Source: an uncultured bacterium
GTDB lineage: Bacteria > Verrucomicrobiota > Kiritimatiellia > CAIKKV01 > CALHGX01
DNA: 64,000 nt
Direction of reading: 5' to 3'
Assembly (NCBI GenBank): GCA_938031185.1
Contig: CALHGX010000028.1
Location: 1 to 64,000 of the forward strand
How positions within the stretch are numbered: position 1 is the first letter of the stretch; each line of letters starts with the position of its first letter. The translations under genes were made by a program, and so were the position numbers. Below, piece after piece: positions 43,563 to 52,222 of the stretch. Under the pieces are notes generated by a model that saw only the letters and a list, made by a program, of their open reading frames with translations, searched no databases and was not told the DNA's origin.

Positions 43563-45077
43563 ATGAGCCACGCCGTCGGATTCGACAACGAACGCTATCT
43601 CCAGCAGCAGACGGAAGCCATTCTCGAGCGCGTCCGCCGCTTTGACCGCCTCTATCTCGAATTCGGCGGCAAGCTTCTCTTCGATTACCACGCGGCGCGC
43701 GTGCTGCCGGGGTATGATCCGAACGTCAAGATGCGCCTGCTGCATCAGCTCAAGGATCAAGCCGAGGTGCTGTTGTGCATCTATGCCGGAGACATTGAGC
43801 GCAAGAAGATGCGGGCGGATTTCGGCATCTCCTACGACACCGACGCGTTGAAGTTGATGGACGATCTGCACGACAACGGCATCGAGGTCACGGCCGTGGT
43901 CATCACCCGCTACGACAATCAGCCGGCGGCCGACCAATTTCGCAACAAGCTCGAGCGGCGGGGCGTGCGGGTGTTCCTGCACCGTGCCACGCGCGGCTAT
44001 CCCAGCAACGTGGACGTGATCGTCAGCGACGAGGGCTATGGCGCCAATCCCTTCGTGGAAACCACCAAGCCGCTGGTGGTGGTGACAGCGCCCGGCCCCG
44101 GCAGCGGCAAGCTGGCCACCTGCCTGACGATGATGTATCACGATCATCGGCGGGGCCGCAAAGCGGGCTACGCCAAGTTCGAAACGTTTCCCATATGGAA
44201 TCTTCCGCTCAAGCATCCCGTGAACATGGCCTATGAGGCTGCCACGGCCGACCTGGGCGATGTGAATCTCATTGACCCCTTTCATCTGGAAGCCTACGGC
44301 ACGGCGGCCGTGAACTACAACCGCGACATCGAGGTTTTTCCCGTGCTGCGGAACATCCTGCAGCGCATTACGGGCGGCGATCCGATTTACCGCTCGCCGA
44401 CGGACATGGGAGTCAATCGAGCCGGTTTCGGCATCGTGGACGACGAAGTCTGTCGCCGCGCGGCCTGCCAGGAAGTCATCCGGCGCTTCTTTCGCCATTC
44501 CTGCGAATACGCGCTGGGGCTGGCGGATCGCGAGGCGGTGCGCCGCACCGAGCGGTTGATGCAGGAGCTACAGGTGCGTCCCGAGGACCGCCGCGTGGTC
44601 CCGCTTGCGCGCCGTGCCGCGACAGAAGCCGCCCAAACCGGCAAGGGCAGCCACGGCATCTACTGCGGCGCGGCGATCGAGCTGCACGACGGCGCCATCG
44701 TCACGGGCAAAAACTCGCCCCTCATGCATGCCGCCTCCAGCGTGGTCCTGAACGCCGTCAAGCAACTGGCTGGGATGCCGGATCATCTGCACCTGCTGCC
44801 GCCCACGGTGACGCGTTCGATCGGCACGCTCAAGCGGGACATCCTTGGCGGCAAGACCGAAAGCCTTAATTTGGACGAAACGCTCATTGCGCTCAGCATC
44901 AGCGCGCTTTCCAATCCCGCGGCGCAGGCGGCCATGGAGTGCCTGACGCGGCTCGCCGGCTGCGAAATGCATTCAACCCATCTGCCTACGCCGGGCGACG
45001 AAGTGGGGTTGAAGCGGCTGGGCATCCACGTTACCAGCGATCCGTTCTTCCCCACCCGCTATCTGCACATGGACTGA
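43563..45077 (+). CDS. DUF1846 family protein
   Basis: A 504-residue cytosolic protein of the DUF1846 family. Typical segments are YLEFGGKLLFDYHAARVLPGYDPN (about 30-53), IYAGDIERKKMRADFGISYD, VVTAPGPGSGKLATCLTMMYHD (a phosphate-loop-like GPGSGK near 176) and KFETFPIWNLPLKHPVNMAYEAAT. Structures are known but the reaction is not established. ATG 43563 (MSHAVGFDN) is chosen; a TTG 15 bases earlier would also be in frame. The gene is full length and unbroken. Confidence 0.88.
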   Translation: MSHAVGFDNERYLQQQTEAILERVRRFDRLYLEFGGKLLFDYHAARVLPGYDPNVKMRLLHQLKDQAEVLLCIYAGDIERKKMRADFGISYDTDALKLMDDLHDNGIEVTAVVITRYDNQPAADQFRNKLERRGVRVFLHRATRGYPSNVDVIVSDEGYGANPFVETTKPLVVVTAPGPGSGKLATCLTMMYHDHRRGRKAGYAKFETFPIWNLPLKHPVNMAYEAATADLGDVNLIDPFHLEAYGTAAVNYNRDIEVFPVLRNILQRITGGDPIYRSPTDMGVNRAGFGIVDDEVCRRAACQEVIRRFFRHSCEYALGLADREAVRRTERLMQELQVRPEDRRVVPLARRAATEAAQTGKGSHGIYCGAAIELHDGAIVTGKNSPLMHAASSVVLNAVKQLAGMPDHLHLLPPTVTRSIGTLKRDILGGKTESLNLDETLIALSISALSNPAAQAAMECLTRLAGCEMHSTHLPTPGDEVGLKRLGIHVTSDPFFPTRYLHMD

Positions 45078-45098
45078 AAGAGTGGCGCGGATGCGCGG

Positions 45099-45803
45099 TC
45101 ACCAGAAGGTATAGGCACTCACGCCGATCACGTAGAGTCCCAGCAGCAGATTCGTGATGACGTGTGACCAGACGGCGGCCCACACGTCGCGCGTGCGAGC
45201 ATACAGCCAGCCATAGATCGCCCCCGCCAACAAACCGGCCAACCACCGATCGTGCTCGAAGCCAAACACCAGCGCGGTGGCCCAGAAGGCGCCCCAGCGA
45301 ATCGGGGCCGGCTCAACCTTCGTGAAATTCGGCCGGATCATCCACCGATAGAGGAAGCCTCGCCAGAAGAACTCTTCAATCGGTGCGATCACGAGGGCGG
45401 ATCCCGTCAACCGCGCGATCGTGAGCGGCCAGCCGCAGGCCGACGGCGCGAATGGCGAGGACACCGTCACGGCAGGCAGGGCCCCAAACGGACGGATTGC
45501 ATAGCGCCCATACCATTCCCGCCAGGACGAGGCGCCTTGGAAGTCGCCCGTCTCCGGCAGGACCCAAAGGGCGAAAACGATTGTGCCGACGAGGGTGGCG
45601 GGGCCCCACGTTGCGAAACGCGGCGCGGCGTAATAACGCCAGGGCCGCAGCCACAAGAAGAGGGCGCCGGCCAGCACGGTCTGCAGCGCGTAGCGCATGG
45701 CTGGCGGAGGCCAGGGCGCCATCATGACGGCAATCCAGGCGGCGAAGGGCAGCGCATGCGACCGCACGGCTTTCCATGGTGTTGGTTCCGGCGCCCCGGG
45801 CAT
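45099..45803 (-). CDS. CPBP (CAAX/Abi) family intramembrane protease, exosortase-type CAAX relative
   Basis: A 234-residue membrane protein with about seven helices. The three intramembrane protease motifs are present: EEFFWRGFLYR (Glu-Glu-x3-Arg, about 140-150), FGFEHDRW (Phe-x3-His) and WSHVITNLLLG (His-x3-Asn, about 215). Proteins of this type, annotated as CAAX prenyl protease-related, are common in Verrucomicrobia and Planctomycetes relatives. The substrate is unknown. ATG 45803 is used, since the only earlier in-frame start is TTG. It converges on DUF1846 with a 21-base gap. Confidence 0.82.
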   Translation of the reverse strand: MPGAPEPTPWKAVRSHALPFAAWIAVMMAPWPPPAMRYALQTVLAGALFLWLRPWRYYAAPRFATWGPATLVGTIVFALWVLPETGDFQGASSWREWYGRYAIRPFGALPAVTVSSPFAPSACGWPLTIARLTGSALVIAPIEEFFWRGFLYRWMIRPNFTKVEPAPIRWGAFWATALVFGFEHDRWLAGLLAGAIYGWLYARTRDVWAAVWSHVITNLLLGLYVIGVSAYTFW

Positions 45804-45943
45804 GGGTGGCAGGTTACCAAGCCGCGACGGCGCTGCCAAGCCGGGCGGACGGCGCTCCCCGGGCCAAAAGAATCAGCAATAATCAAACAACCGTCCAACA
45901 TGCGTCTAACGCCGCGTCCGCAGGATCGTAACAAAAGGATCAG

Positions 45944-48349
45944 ATGATGCATGGAAAGCACTTCCCGGTAGTACGGCGATCGGTGCCTATTGGCCGGGAG
46001 GCCCTCCAACGCCGACGGGAATGGACGCGCCGCATGTTGGACCGCGAGCAAAACGCTTCTCACGAGCTGGAGCAACTCCCGTTCGGGCCGGGCGACGTCA
46101 CGGCCGGCGCCGAAAACGAAATGCTGGCCGTCGTGCACGGTCCACGGGAACAGGTGGACCTGGCCCGCACCCTTTCCGGATCGAACTATTTTCGCAACCT
46201 CGCCCGGCGGGTGGCCGCCGGCGATGCGCCGCCGCGTCTGGCGAGAGAAATTGAGGCCTTCCTCTCTGATAATCGCGAAGCGCTGTGGGAAAACAGTTGG
46301 GTGTATTTTCCCGAAGCGCTGCTCACGCCGTATGCCCGCCGGGTCTTGGACGAAGACCTTTATGCCGACAAACGGGAGCGGACCACGCGCCGCTCGGATG
46401 TGGACCGCTTCTTCATGCACCATAACGGCACGCCTTGCGTGCGGGTGCCCGTAAGCTATCTGCTTAAGCTTTCGTTGGCCGACGCCCTTTTCGCGCAAGG
46501 CGAGCCGCCGCCGGCCCTCCGGCGCGTTGGAGAACGAGCCATGGGGCATTTTCTCAATGACAACACCTCGCCGGAAACCTTCTCCTTCTACACGGTGGAC
46601 GACCAAGCCGGTCTTGGACGGGCGATGGCCGAGGAGACGCTGCGTCGTTTCCTCATGGTGCAACTGCTCGCGCAATACGCCAACGAGAAATTCGAGCTGC
46701 GCTCCCGGGGGCAGGAAACGCGCATCTGCATGGAGCCCCACACGCCGGTGCGTCAAAAACGGTTGAACGAACTGGTGCCGGATTCCTTCTACCGCGATTT
46801 GTTCATGAGCCCCTGCCTGTCGGGCTGGGATCGCGGCGAAGAGAAGCATCAATACATGATTTTATGTCATGAGGTGCTGTCTCGCAGTCGCCTGCACACC
46901 ATGGCCAAGCTGCGCGAATGCGGGATTCTGCCGCGAAACCTGGTGACGCTGCCGACAGTGTCCAACACAAGCCTGGCCAACAATGGCACACATATCACGC
47001 TGGGCAGCCGCCGTCTGACGGCCTGGATGGCCGCCGGCCGGGACGCCTTCACGCCGGAGCGGGAAAAACATCTCGGCGATCTGACAGTGAAAATAGTGGA
47101 GCATTTTCTGCCGTTGTTTGTTGGGGCGTACACGGCGGCGCCGTACCGGTATGATTTCCACGATTTTCATCCCGAAACGGTGCTCGGGTTCCTGCCGCAC
47201 GAGCTGGACTTCACGCATTTGCGGATGCTCTGGCGGCGGTGGAAGGGCAAGGCGGACCTCCGGTTCTTCGGCATGGCGCTGACGCCATTCGGCCCGCGGC
47301 CGCTCGATCGTTTTCTAGGGGCGGCGCTGGGCTTGCGGGGGGATTGGGTGCCTGACCAGCGGCTGATTGACTACCTTGTGGCGCCGCTCAGCACGGATCA
47401 TCATCCGGCGCTGGACGGCACCATCGGCAACGACCTGCGTCTGAAGAAAGATCTGGCGGAAATGGGGGTTTTCGACCCGCGCATGGCGTTCTATGCCCTT
47501 TACCGTCAGCGTCTTTTCCAGCGGATGGGGTTCTGCGGATTCGAAGGCCGCCACTACAGCCAGTTTTCCAGTCTTGCCACCGACATGGCGGCCGCAACGG
47601 ACCTGCAGCGGCTGGTGACGGCGCTGGCCTATCGTTACGCACTGGCCGACACCGTCACCCATGCCGACATTCCCGACACGCCGGAAGTGGAGAGCGAACG
47701 CCGGCAGATTTTCTTTGGCGCCGCCATCGGCCTGCCGACTTTTTTCGTTCGCGCCCGCACGCCCAACCGCTTCTTGAGTCGTCTGTTGAGCCGCACAGCT
47801 CGCACGCGGGACAGCCATCGTTATCCCGGCCGCCTCCGCGTCTATCACGTGGAGTACCGGCGGGCCCTCGTGGCTTTACTGGAGCAGGATGCGCCCGATC
47901 TCATCGAGGCGTTCAAGATGCGCGACACGATCAGGGATTTGAAGGACCGCATCGAGCCCGGCTCCTCCGCTTCGGCGCTCAGCCGACTGCTCCGCGGGAT
48001 CCTCGACGAGGCTGGCGTTCGCACGCCGTTGCGCGCCTCGGCTGAAACCTTCAACACCGCTGCCGAACGTTACTACCGGCAGACGCTGCAGCGGGCGTTT
48101 TTCGCGGAAGCGCTGGATGTGTTTGCGCGTGATCTGCGGGAAGCCGCCGCGCGAGCCGCGGCCGGTCAGGAGGACGACCTGGCCGCCATCCGCTTCGCCC
48201 TGAACGGCGAGGATCCCGTGGCTTTCTTTGAATCCGTTCGCAACCGCGTGCAGGCGGGGCAGGCCTCCCAATCGGTGCTGCACAAACTGATTATCCTGGC
48301 TCTGGCCGTGGTCCGGCATCACGTGGAAAGGAACAGTTTGCGATCGTGA
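45944..48349 (+). CDS. Unknown 801-residue protein, first gene of PSD-Lgt operon
   Basis: I do not recognise the family. The frame is intact over 801 codons and starts at ATG 45944 after AAAAGGATCAG. There is no signal peptide or membrane segment, and the composition is basic and rich in Arg and His. Segments that look conserved in style are FHDFHPETVLGFLPHELDFT (about 403-422), TLPTVSNTSLANNGTHITLG (about 328-347), RGEEKHQYMILCHEVLSRSR and DHHPALDGTIGNDLRLKKDL. The C-terminal 200 residues are helical. Its last four bases overlap the GTG of the phosphatidylserine-decarboxylase-like gene. A ligase or lipid-modifying role would fit the partners but is speculation. Confidence 0.75.
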   Translation: MMHGKHFPVVRRSVPIGREALQRRREWTRRMLDREQNASHELEQLPFGPGDVTAGAENEMLAVVHGPREQVDLARTLSGSNYFRNLARRVAAGDAPPRLAREIEAFLSDNREALWENSWVYFPEALLTPYARRVLDEDLYADKRERTTRRSDVDRFFMHHNGTPCVRVPVSYLLKLSLADALFAQGEPPPALRRVGERAMGHFLNDNTSPETFSFYTVDDQAGLGRAMAEETLRRFLMVQLLAQYANEKFELRSRGQETRICMEPHTPVRQKRLNELVPDSFYRDLFMSPCLSGWDRGEEKHQYMILCHEVLSRSRLHTMAKLRECGILPRNLVTLPTVSNTSLANNGTHITLGSRRLTAWMAAGRDAFTPEREKHLGDLTVKIVEHFLPLFVGAYTAAPYRYDFHDFHPETVLGFLPHELDFTHLRMLWRRWKGKADLRFFGMALTPFGPRPLDRFLGAALGLRGDWVPDQRLIDYLVAPLSTDHHPALDGTIGNDLRLKKDLAEMGVFDPRMAFYALYRQRLFQRMGFCGFEGRHYSQFSSLATDMAAATDLQRLVTALAYRYALADTVTHADIPDTPEVESERRQIFFGAAIGLPTFFVRARTPNRFLSRLLSRTARTRDSHRYPGRLRVYHVEYRRALVALLEQDAPDLIEAFKMRDTIRDLKDRIEPGSSASALSRLLRGILDEAGVRTPLRASAETFNTAAERYYRQTLQRAFFAEALDVFARDLREAAARAAAGQEDDLAAIRFALNGEDPVAFFESVRNRVQAGQASQSVLHKLIILALAVVRHHVERNSLRS

Positions 48350-49374
48350 GCGCGCATCAATTCGTGGAACGCGGCTCCGGCCGTCTGGTTCAGGAACGAT
48401 TTACTGGCGATCCGCTGGTTTCGTTTTTGTACTCGCGTGTGCGGGAGCAACCGACATGGCTTTTTCGGGCGCTCACGTCCGCCCGCCTTTGCGACATGCT
48501 GGCGATGCTGCACTTCGATCTGAAGCCGACCGATCCGGCGCTCATGCGGAAGCGACTTGGCGCCCGTCTTGCGCTCGACTGGGCCGAATGTTTTGATCCT
48601 CCGGAAACGCTGGACACGGCCCGCAAGGTTTTCGAGCGGCGAATTCGATATTGGTCGTGCCGCCCGATGGACCCCGACCCTTCGGCGGTGGTTTCGCCGG
48701 CCGACGCGAAGATGCTTCTCGGATCGTTGCGGCCCGGATCCGGGCTGTTTCTCAAAAAGAAGTTCTTCCGTCTGGACGAGCTGCTTGGCCCGGAGAAAAC
48801 ACGATGGGGCCAAATGTTCTCTCAGGCCGACTACGCGATTTTTCGGCTGACGCCGGACAAGTACCACTACAACCACGCCCCCGTATCGGGCGTGGTGGCG
48901 GACTTTTATGAGTTGGACGGCGTGTACCAGTCCTGCCATCCGGCGGTACTGGTGGCGCAGGCGACGCCACATTCCAAAAATCGTCGCGCGGTTACAATTG
49001 TGGATACGGACGTGGCGGGCGGCACGGGCGCCGGATGGGTGGCGATGATAGAGATTGTGGCGCTGATGATCGGCGACATCGTGCAATGCCACAGCCGCGA
49101 GCGGTACGAGAATCCCGTTGCCATGCGGCCCGGCCTCTGGCTGGAGCGGGGCCGCCCGAAGAGTCTTTTTCGCCCGGGCAGTTCAACGGTGGTGCTGCTG
49201 TTTCAACCCGGCCGCGTTCGATTTTGCGAGGACCTGCTTGCGCACCGGGGCCGGTTGGACGCCGACACAATCTACCGTAATGCGTGGGGCGTGCCGCTGA
49301 CGGAAACGGACGTGCCGGTGCGCGCCACCATTGCCCATGCTGTTCCGAAGGCGGCGCAAGGGCTGACCTTATGA
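48346..49374 (+). CDS. Phosphatidylserine-decarboxylase-like protein
   Basis: A 342-residue protein of the PSD family, which removes CO2 from phosphatidylserine (or related carboxylates) with a pyruvoyl group made by self-cleavage. Family landmarks are FRLTPDKYHYNHAPVSG (about 164-180, like DYHR.H.P), LDGVYQSCHPAVL, KNRRAVTIVDTDV and the C-terminal SLFRPGSSTVVLLFQPGRV (about 272-290). The cleavage motif reads GSST where the family has LGST or GGST, so processing could differ. GTG 48346 overlaps the preceding stop, and the end overlaps the Lgt-like start (ATGA). It lacks an obvious membrane helix. Substrate unknown. Confidence 0.8.
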   Translation: MSAHQFVERGSGRLVQERFTGDPLVSFLYSRVREQPTWLFRALTSARLCDMLAMLHFDLKPTDPALMRKRLGARLALDWAECFDPPETLDTARKVFERRIRYWSCRPMDPDPSAVVSPADAKMLLGSLRPGSGLFLKKKFFRLDELLGPEKTRWGQMFSQADYAIFRLTPDKYHYNHAPVSGVVADFYELDGVYQSCHPAVLVAQATPHSKNRRAVTIVDTDVAGGTGAGWVAMIEIVALMIGDIVQCHSRERYENPVAMRPGLWLERGRPKSLFRPGSSTVVLLFQPGRVRFCEDLLAHRGRLDADTIYRNAWGVPLTETDVPVRATIAHAVPKAAQGLTL

Positions 49375-50462
49375 CGGCATGGCTGATACCGGCTGGGCTG
49401 GCCCTCGTGCTGGCCGTGCTGTTCGCGTGGGCGTTTGGTCGTCTTCCGCGGGCGGAGTGGCAGTTTCTTGCCGTATGGCCGCGAGAGCAAAACGACGATG
49501 GCAGTTGGCGCGGCGTCAACGTGACGTACTATGGAGTCTTCAACGCGTTGGGGGTGGCTGCAGGGACGGCCGTTGCTTTGTTCCTGCCCGCCACGGCGGG
49601 GCTGGGGCTTGGGGTACTGGCGTCGAGCATTGGCTTTCTACTGGTGATTTGCGCCCTGGCCTCGCGGCTGATCAACGGACTGGTGGAGGGGCATTGGCAC
49701 GGATTCACGATTGGTGGAGCGTCGTTTGTTGGAATCGTCTTGGCGCCCTGGCTCTTGTGGGCATTCGCGCGCATCGTGCCGGCGCTGGACGGTGCGGACG
49801 GCGTGATGCTGGTCCTGGGCGGGCTGGCTCCGGCCTATGCCTTGGGGGAGGGCATCGGGCGGCTGGCCTGCCTCAGTTTCGGGTGCTGCTATGGCCGGCG
49901 GATGGTGGATTTGCCCGCATGGCTGCGCCGCCTGTGCGGCGGCTGGGCCACGGTTTTCACCGGCCATCTGAAAAAGGCGGCCTATGCGCACGGGCTGGCG
50001 GGGGAACGTCTTGTTCCGGTGCAGGCATGGACCGTGGTGGTTTCTTCGATGGCGGGACTCCTGGGCATGGGCTTGTACTTGAGCGGGCGGCCGTTATGGG
50101 CGTATGTACTGCCGATTGTGGCGACCCAGGGCTGGCGTTTCGCGTGGGAGTGTCTGCGGGCTGACCATCGGGGGCCGGGCCGAATCACCGCGTACCAATG
50201 GATGGCGCTGGCAGGCGCGGTCTACACGGCCGTTCTTGGCGGCTGGTGGCCGGTGCGAGAGGCCGTTCGCCCCGATGTGGCGCTGGGCTGGTCGCGCCTG
50301 TGGACGCCCGGGGCGCTTCTGTTCATTCAGGCCGTGGCGCTGCTGACCTTGTTGCGGATGGGGCTGAGCACCGTCACCACCGCCCGTGTATGGTTCGGGC
50401 TGGTGCCCGATCGCGCGCTGCCGCGTGGCTGCCGGAGCCCGGAAGCGGCAAACGGAGGTTGA
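49371..50462 (+). CDS. Lgt-like membrane protein (prolipoprotein diacylglyceryl transferase family)
   Basis: A 363-residue membrane protein with about eight helices. The family signature is AYALGEGIGRLACLSFGCCYGRR (about 153-175), matching the GR(I/L)xCfxxGCCYG form of the Lgt family. Classical Lgt moves diacylglycerol from phosphatidylglycerol onto lipoprotein cysteines. Compared with it, this protein has an extended N-terminal part (YYGVFNALG, 45-90) and a divergent active-site region, and I cannot find the HGG motif of E. coli Lgt. As third gene of a tightly overlapping operon it likely works on the same lipid or head group as its partners. It may be a specialised paralogue rather than the housekeeping enzyme. 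Confidence 0.75.
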   Translation: MTAWLIPAGLALVLAVLFAWAFGRLPRAEWQFLAVWPREQNDDGSWRGVNVTYYGVFNALGVAAGTAVALFLPATAGLGLGVLASSIGFLLVICALASRLINGLVEGHWHGFTIGGASFVGIVLAPWLLWAFARIVPALDGADGVMLVLGGLAPAYALGEGIGRLACLSFGCCYGRRMVDLPAWLRRLCGGWATVFTGHLKKAAYAHGLAGERLVPVQAWTVVVSSMAGLLGMGLYLSGRPLWAYVLPIVATQGWRFAWECLRADHRGPGRITAYQWMALAGAVYTAVLGGWWPVREAVRPDVALGWSRLWTPGALLFIQAVALLTLLRMGLSTVTTARVWFGLVPDRALPRGCRSPEAANGG

Positions 50463-50488
50463 CAAGGGCGAGACTTGCAGCCTATTAT
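50459..50488 (+). promoter_or_regulatory. Promoter of rplU-rpmA-obg
   Basis: A consensus -35 TTGACA (50459-50464), an 18-base spacer and -10 TATTAT (50483-50488). The -35 box contains the TGA stop of the Lgt-like gene. The predicted start near 50495 leaves a leader of about 60 bases before rplU. Confidence 0.7.
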
Positions 50489-50556
50489 GCCGCCCTTTTG
50501 CAGGGGAAGGACTTCCCGTCAGGGCTGCGCCTCGCAGGGCGGCAAGGAAGGACGGC

Positions 50557-50868
50557 ATGGAAGCATATGCAGTAGTGGAAACCGGGGGCAAGCAGTACCT
50601 CGTCAAGGCGGGCGACAAGCTGCAAGTGGAGACGTTGGCCGGGGAACCGGGCGCGACGGTCACGTTGGAGCGCGTGCTGGCGGTTTCGGACGGCAAAGAA
50701 CTGCGCGTGGGTGCGCCGCTGGTGGCGGGCGCGCGGGTTACGGCCCAGATTCTGGCGCATGTTCGCGGTCCCAAGCTGGTGGCTTTCAAGAAGAAACGGC
50801 GCAAGGGATACCGCCGGAAAAAAGGGCATCGGCAGGCGTTGACCACGCTGCTCGTGACCGCCGTTTGA
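50557..50868 (+). CDS. rplU: 50S ribosomal protein L21
   Basis: A 103-residue ribosomal protein: [21 protein letters not shown] at the start and the invariant basic end [20 protein letters not shown] 50557 follows AAGGAAGGACGGC. rplU-rpmA-obg is one of the most conserved bacterial gene orders. A promoter lies about 70 bases upstream. Confidence 0.97.
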   Translation: MEAYAVVETGGKQYLVKAGDKLQVETLAGEPGATVTLERVLAVSDGKELRVGAPLVAGARVTAQILAHVRGPKLVAFKKKRRKGYRRKKGHRQALTTLLVTAV

Positions 50869-50884
50869 ACGTGGGGATATTGTC

Positions 50885-51136
50885 ATGGCACACAAACGAT
50901 CAGGCAGTAGCGCAAAGAACGGGCGCGACAGCCGCGGGCAGCGATTGGGCGTGAAGCGCTTCGCCGGGGAACGGGTGACGGCCGGCAGCATTCTGGTGCG
51001 GCAGCGCGGCACCCGACTGCGCGCGGGACGCAACGTCGGCGTCGGCCGGGATCACACCTTGTTTGCGCTGCGCGACGGGGTGGTCCGCTTCGAGAAGGAC
51101 GGACAACTGGTCAGCGTGGCCGCTACGGCCGATTGA
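50885..51136 (+). CDS. rpmA: 50S ribosomal protein L27
   Basis: An 83-residue protein near the peptidyl transferase centre. [20 protein letters not shown] directly follows the initiator Met, so no N-terminal propeptide of the Firmicutes type is present. [21 protein letters not shown] and [12 protein letters not shown] complete the signature. It lies 16 bases after rplU. Confidence 0.97.
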   Translation: MAHKRSGSSAKNGRDSRGQRLGVKRFAGERVTAGSILVRQRGTRLRAGRNVGVGRDHTLFALRDGVVRFEKDGQLVSVAATAD

Positions 51137-51167
51137 GGGGCGTTTTTTCGCCCGCTGTTTCAAGCTT

Positions 51168-52172
51168 GTGAAGTCCCGCCGATTTGTTGACGAGGCCGTC
51201 CTGTATGTTGCCGCCGGCAACGGCGGCAACGGATGCGCCAGTTTCCGGCGCGAGAAATACGTGCCCCGCGGGGGTCCGGACGGTGGAGATGGAGGCCGCG
51301 GGGGGCATGTGCTGCTTCGCGTGGACCCCAATACCGACAGCCTGCTGGCGCTGTATTACTCGCCCCATCAACGCGCCGAACACGGCGGCAACGGTGCCGG
51401 CCAGAAGCGTCATGGGCGCGATGGCCGGGATCGCATTGTGCTTGTGCCGCCCGGAACCGAGGTTTGGGACGAGACCCGTACGCAGCAACTGGCGGACCTG
51501 GTGCACGAGGGACAGGAGTGGATTGCGGCGCGGGGCGGCCGCGGCGGGCTGGGCAATGTGCATTGGAAAAGTCCTACCCATCGGGCGCCCCGAGAACAGA
51601 CCGATGGCGATCCCGGCGAGCAAAAAACGCTTCGTCTCGAGCTCAAGCTGGTGGCTGATGCCGGATTCGTGGGGTTGCCGAACGCGGGCAAATCTTCTCT
51701 GGTGCGGGCCATCAGCCATGCGCACCCGCGGGTGGCGGCCTATCCGTTCACCACGCTGCACCCGATCATCGGGACCGTGATGTGCGACGATTTTCATTCT
51801 TTCACGGTGGCGGACATCCCGGGCCTTGTGCGTGGGGCTCACGAGGGAATCGGCCTGGGCCATCGCTTTCTGCGGCATGTGGAGCGTTCCGCTGTTCTCG
51901 TGCTGGTCATGGATATGGCCGGCACGGAAGGCCGCCATCCTTCAGACGATTACGAGGCTCTGCTGAATGAGCTTCGCCTGTACCGCCAGGACCTGCTGCA
52001 GCGACCCCGCCTTGTGGTGGCCAACAAGATGGATTTGCAGGAAGCGACAGGCTTTTTGGCGGAGTTCAAGCAGAGGACGGGAACGGAGCCACTGCCTGTT
52101 TCGGCGGTGACAGGACAAGGCATCCCTGAATTCAAACGCCGATTGCGCCAGATGATTCGCCGCGAGTACTGA
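51168..52172 (+). CDS. obg: GTPase Obg/CgtA
   Basis: Ribosome-associated GTPase for 50S assembly and stress control, 334 residues. The glycine-rich Obg fold is clear (FRREKYVPRGGPDGGDGGRG, KSPTHRAPREQTDGDPGEQ), followed by the G domain: G1 GLPNAGKSS (about 168-176), G2 with YPFTTLHP, G3 DIPGLVRGAHEG and G4 NKMD. It lacks the extra C-terminal domain of Bacillus Obg. GTG 51168 is the first start that fits (VKSRRFVDEAVLYV), 31 bases after rpmA. GTPase domains and operon position agree. Confidence 0.94.
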   Translation: MKSRRFVDEAVLYVAAGNGGNGCASFRREKYVPRGGPDGGDGGRGGHVLLRVDPNTDSLLALYYSPHQRAEHGGNGAGQKRHGRDGRDRIVLVPPGTEVWDETRTQQLADLVHEGQEWIAARGGRGGLGNVHWKSPTHRAPREQTDGDPGEQKTLRLELKLVADAGFVGLPNAGKSSLVRAISHAHPRVAAYPFTTLHPIIGTVMCDDFHSFTVADIPGLVRGAHEGIGLGHRFLRHVERSAVLVLVMDMAGTEGRHPSDDYEALLNELRLYRQDLLQRPRLVVANKMDLQEATGFLAEFKQRTGTEPLPVSAVTGQGIPEFKRRLRQMIRREY

Positions 52173-52222
52173 CCTCGGCACCCGCCTTGAATCCTAGGTG
52201 GCGGATGAAAGCCGCGCCTGGC

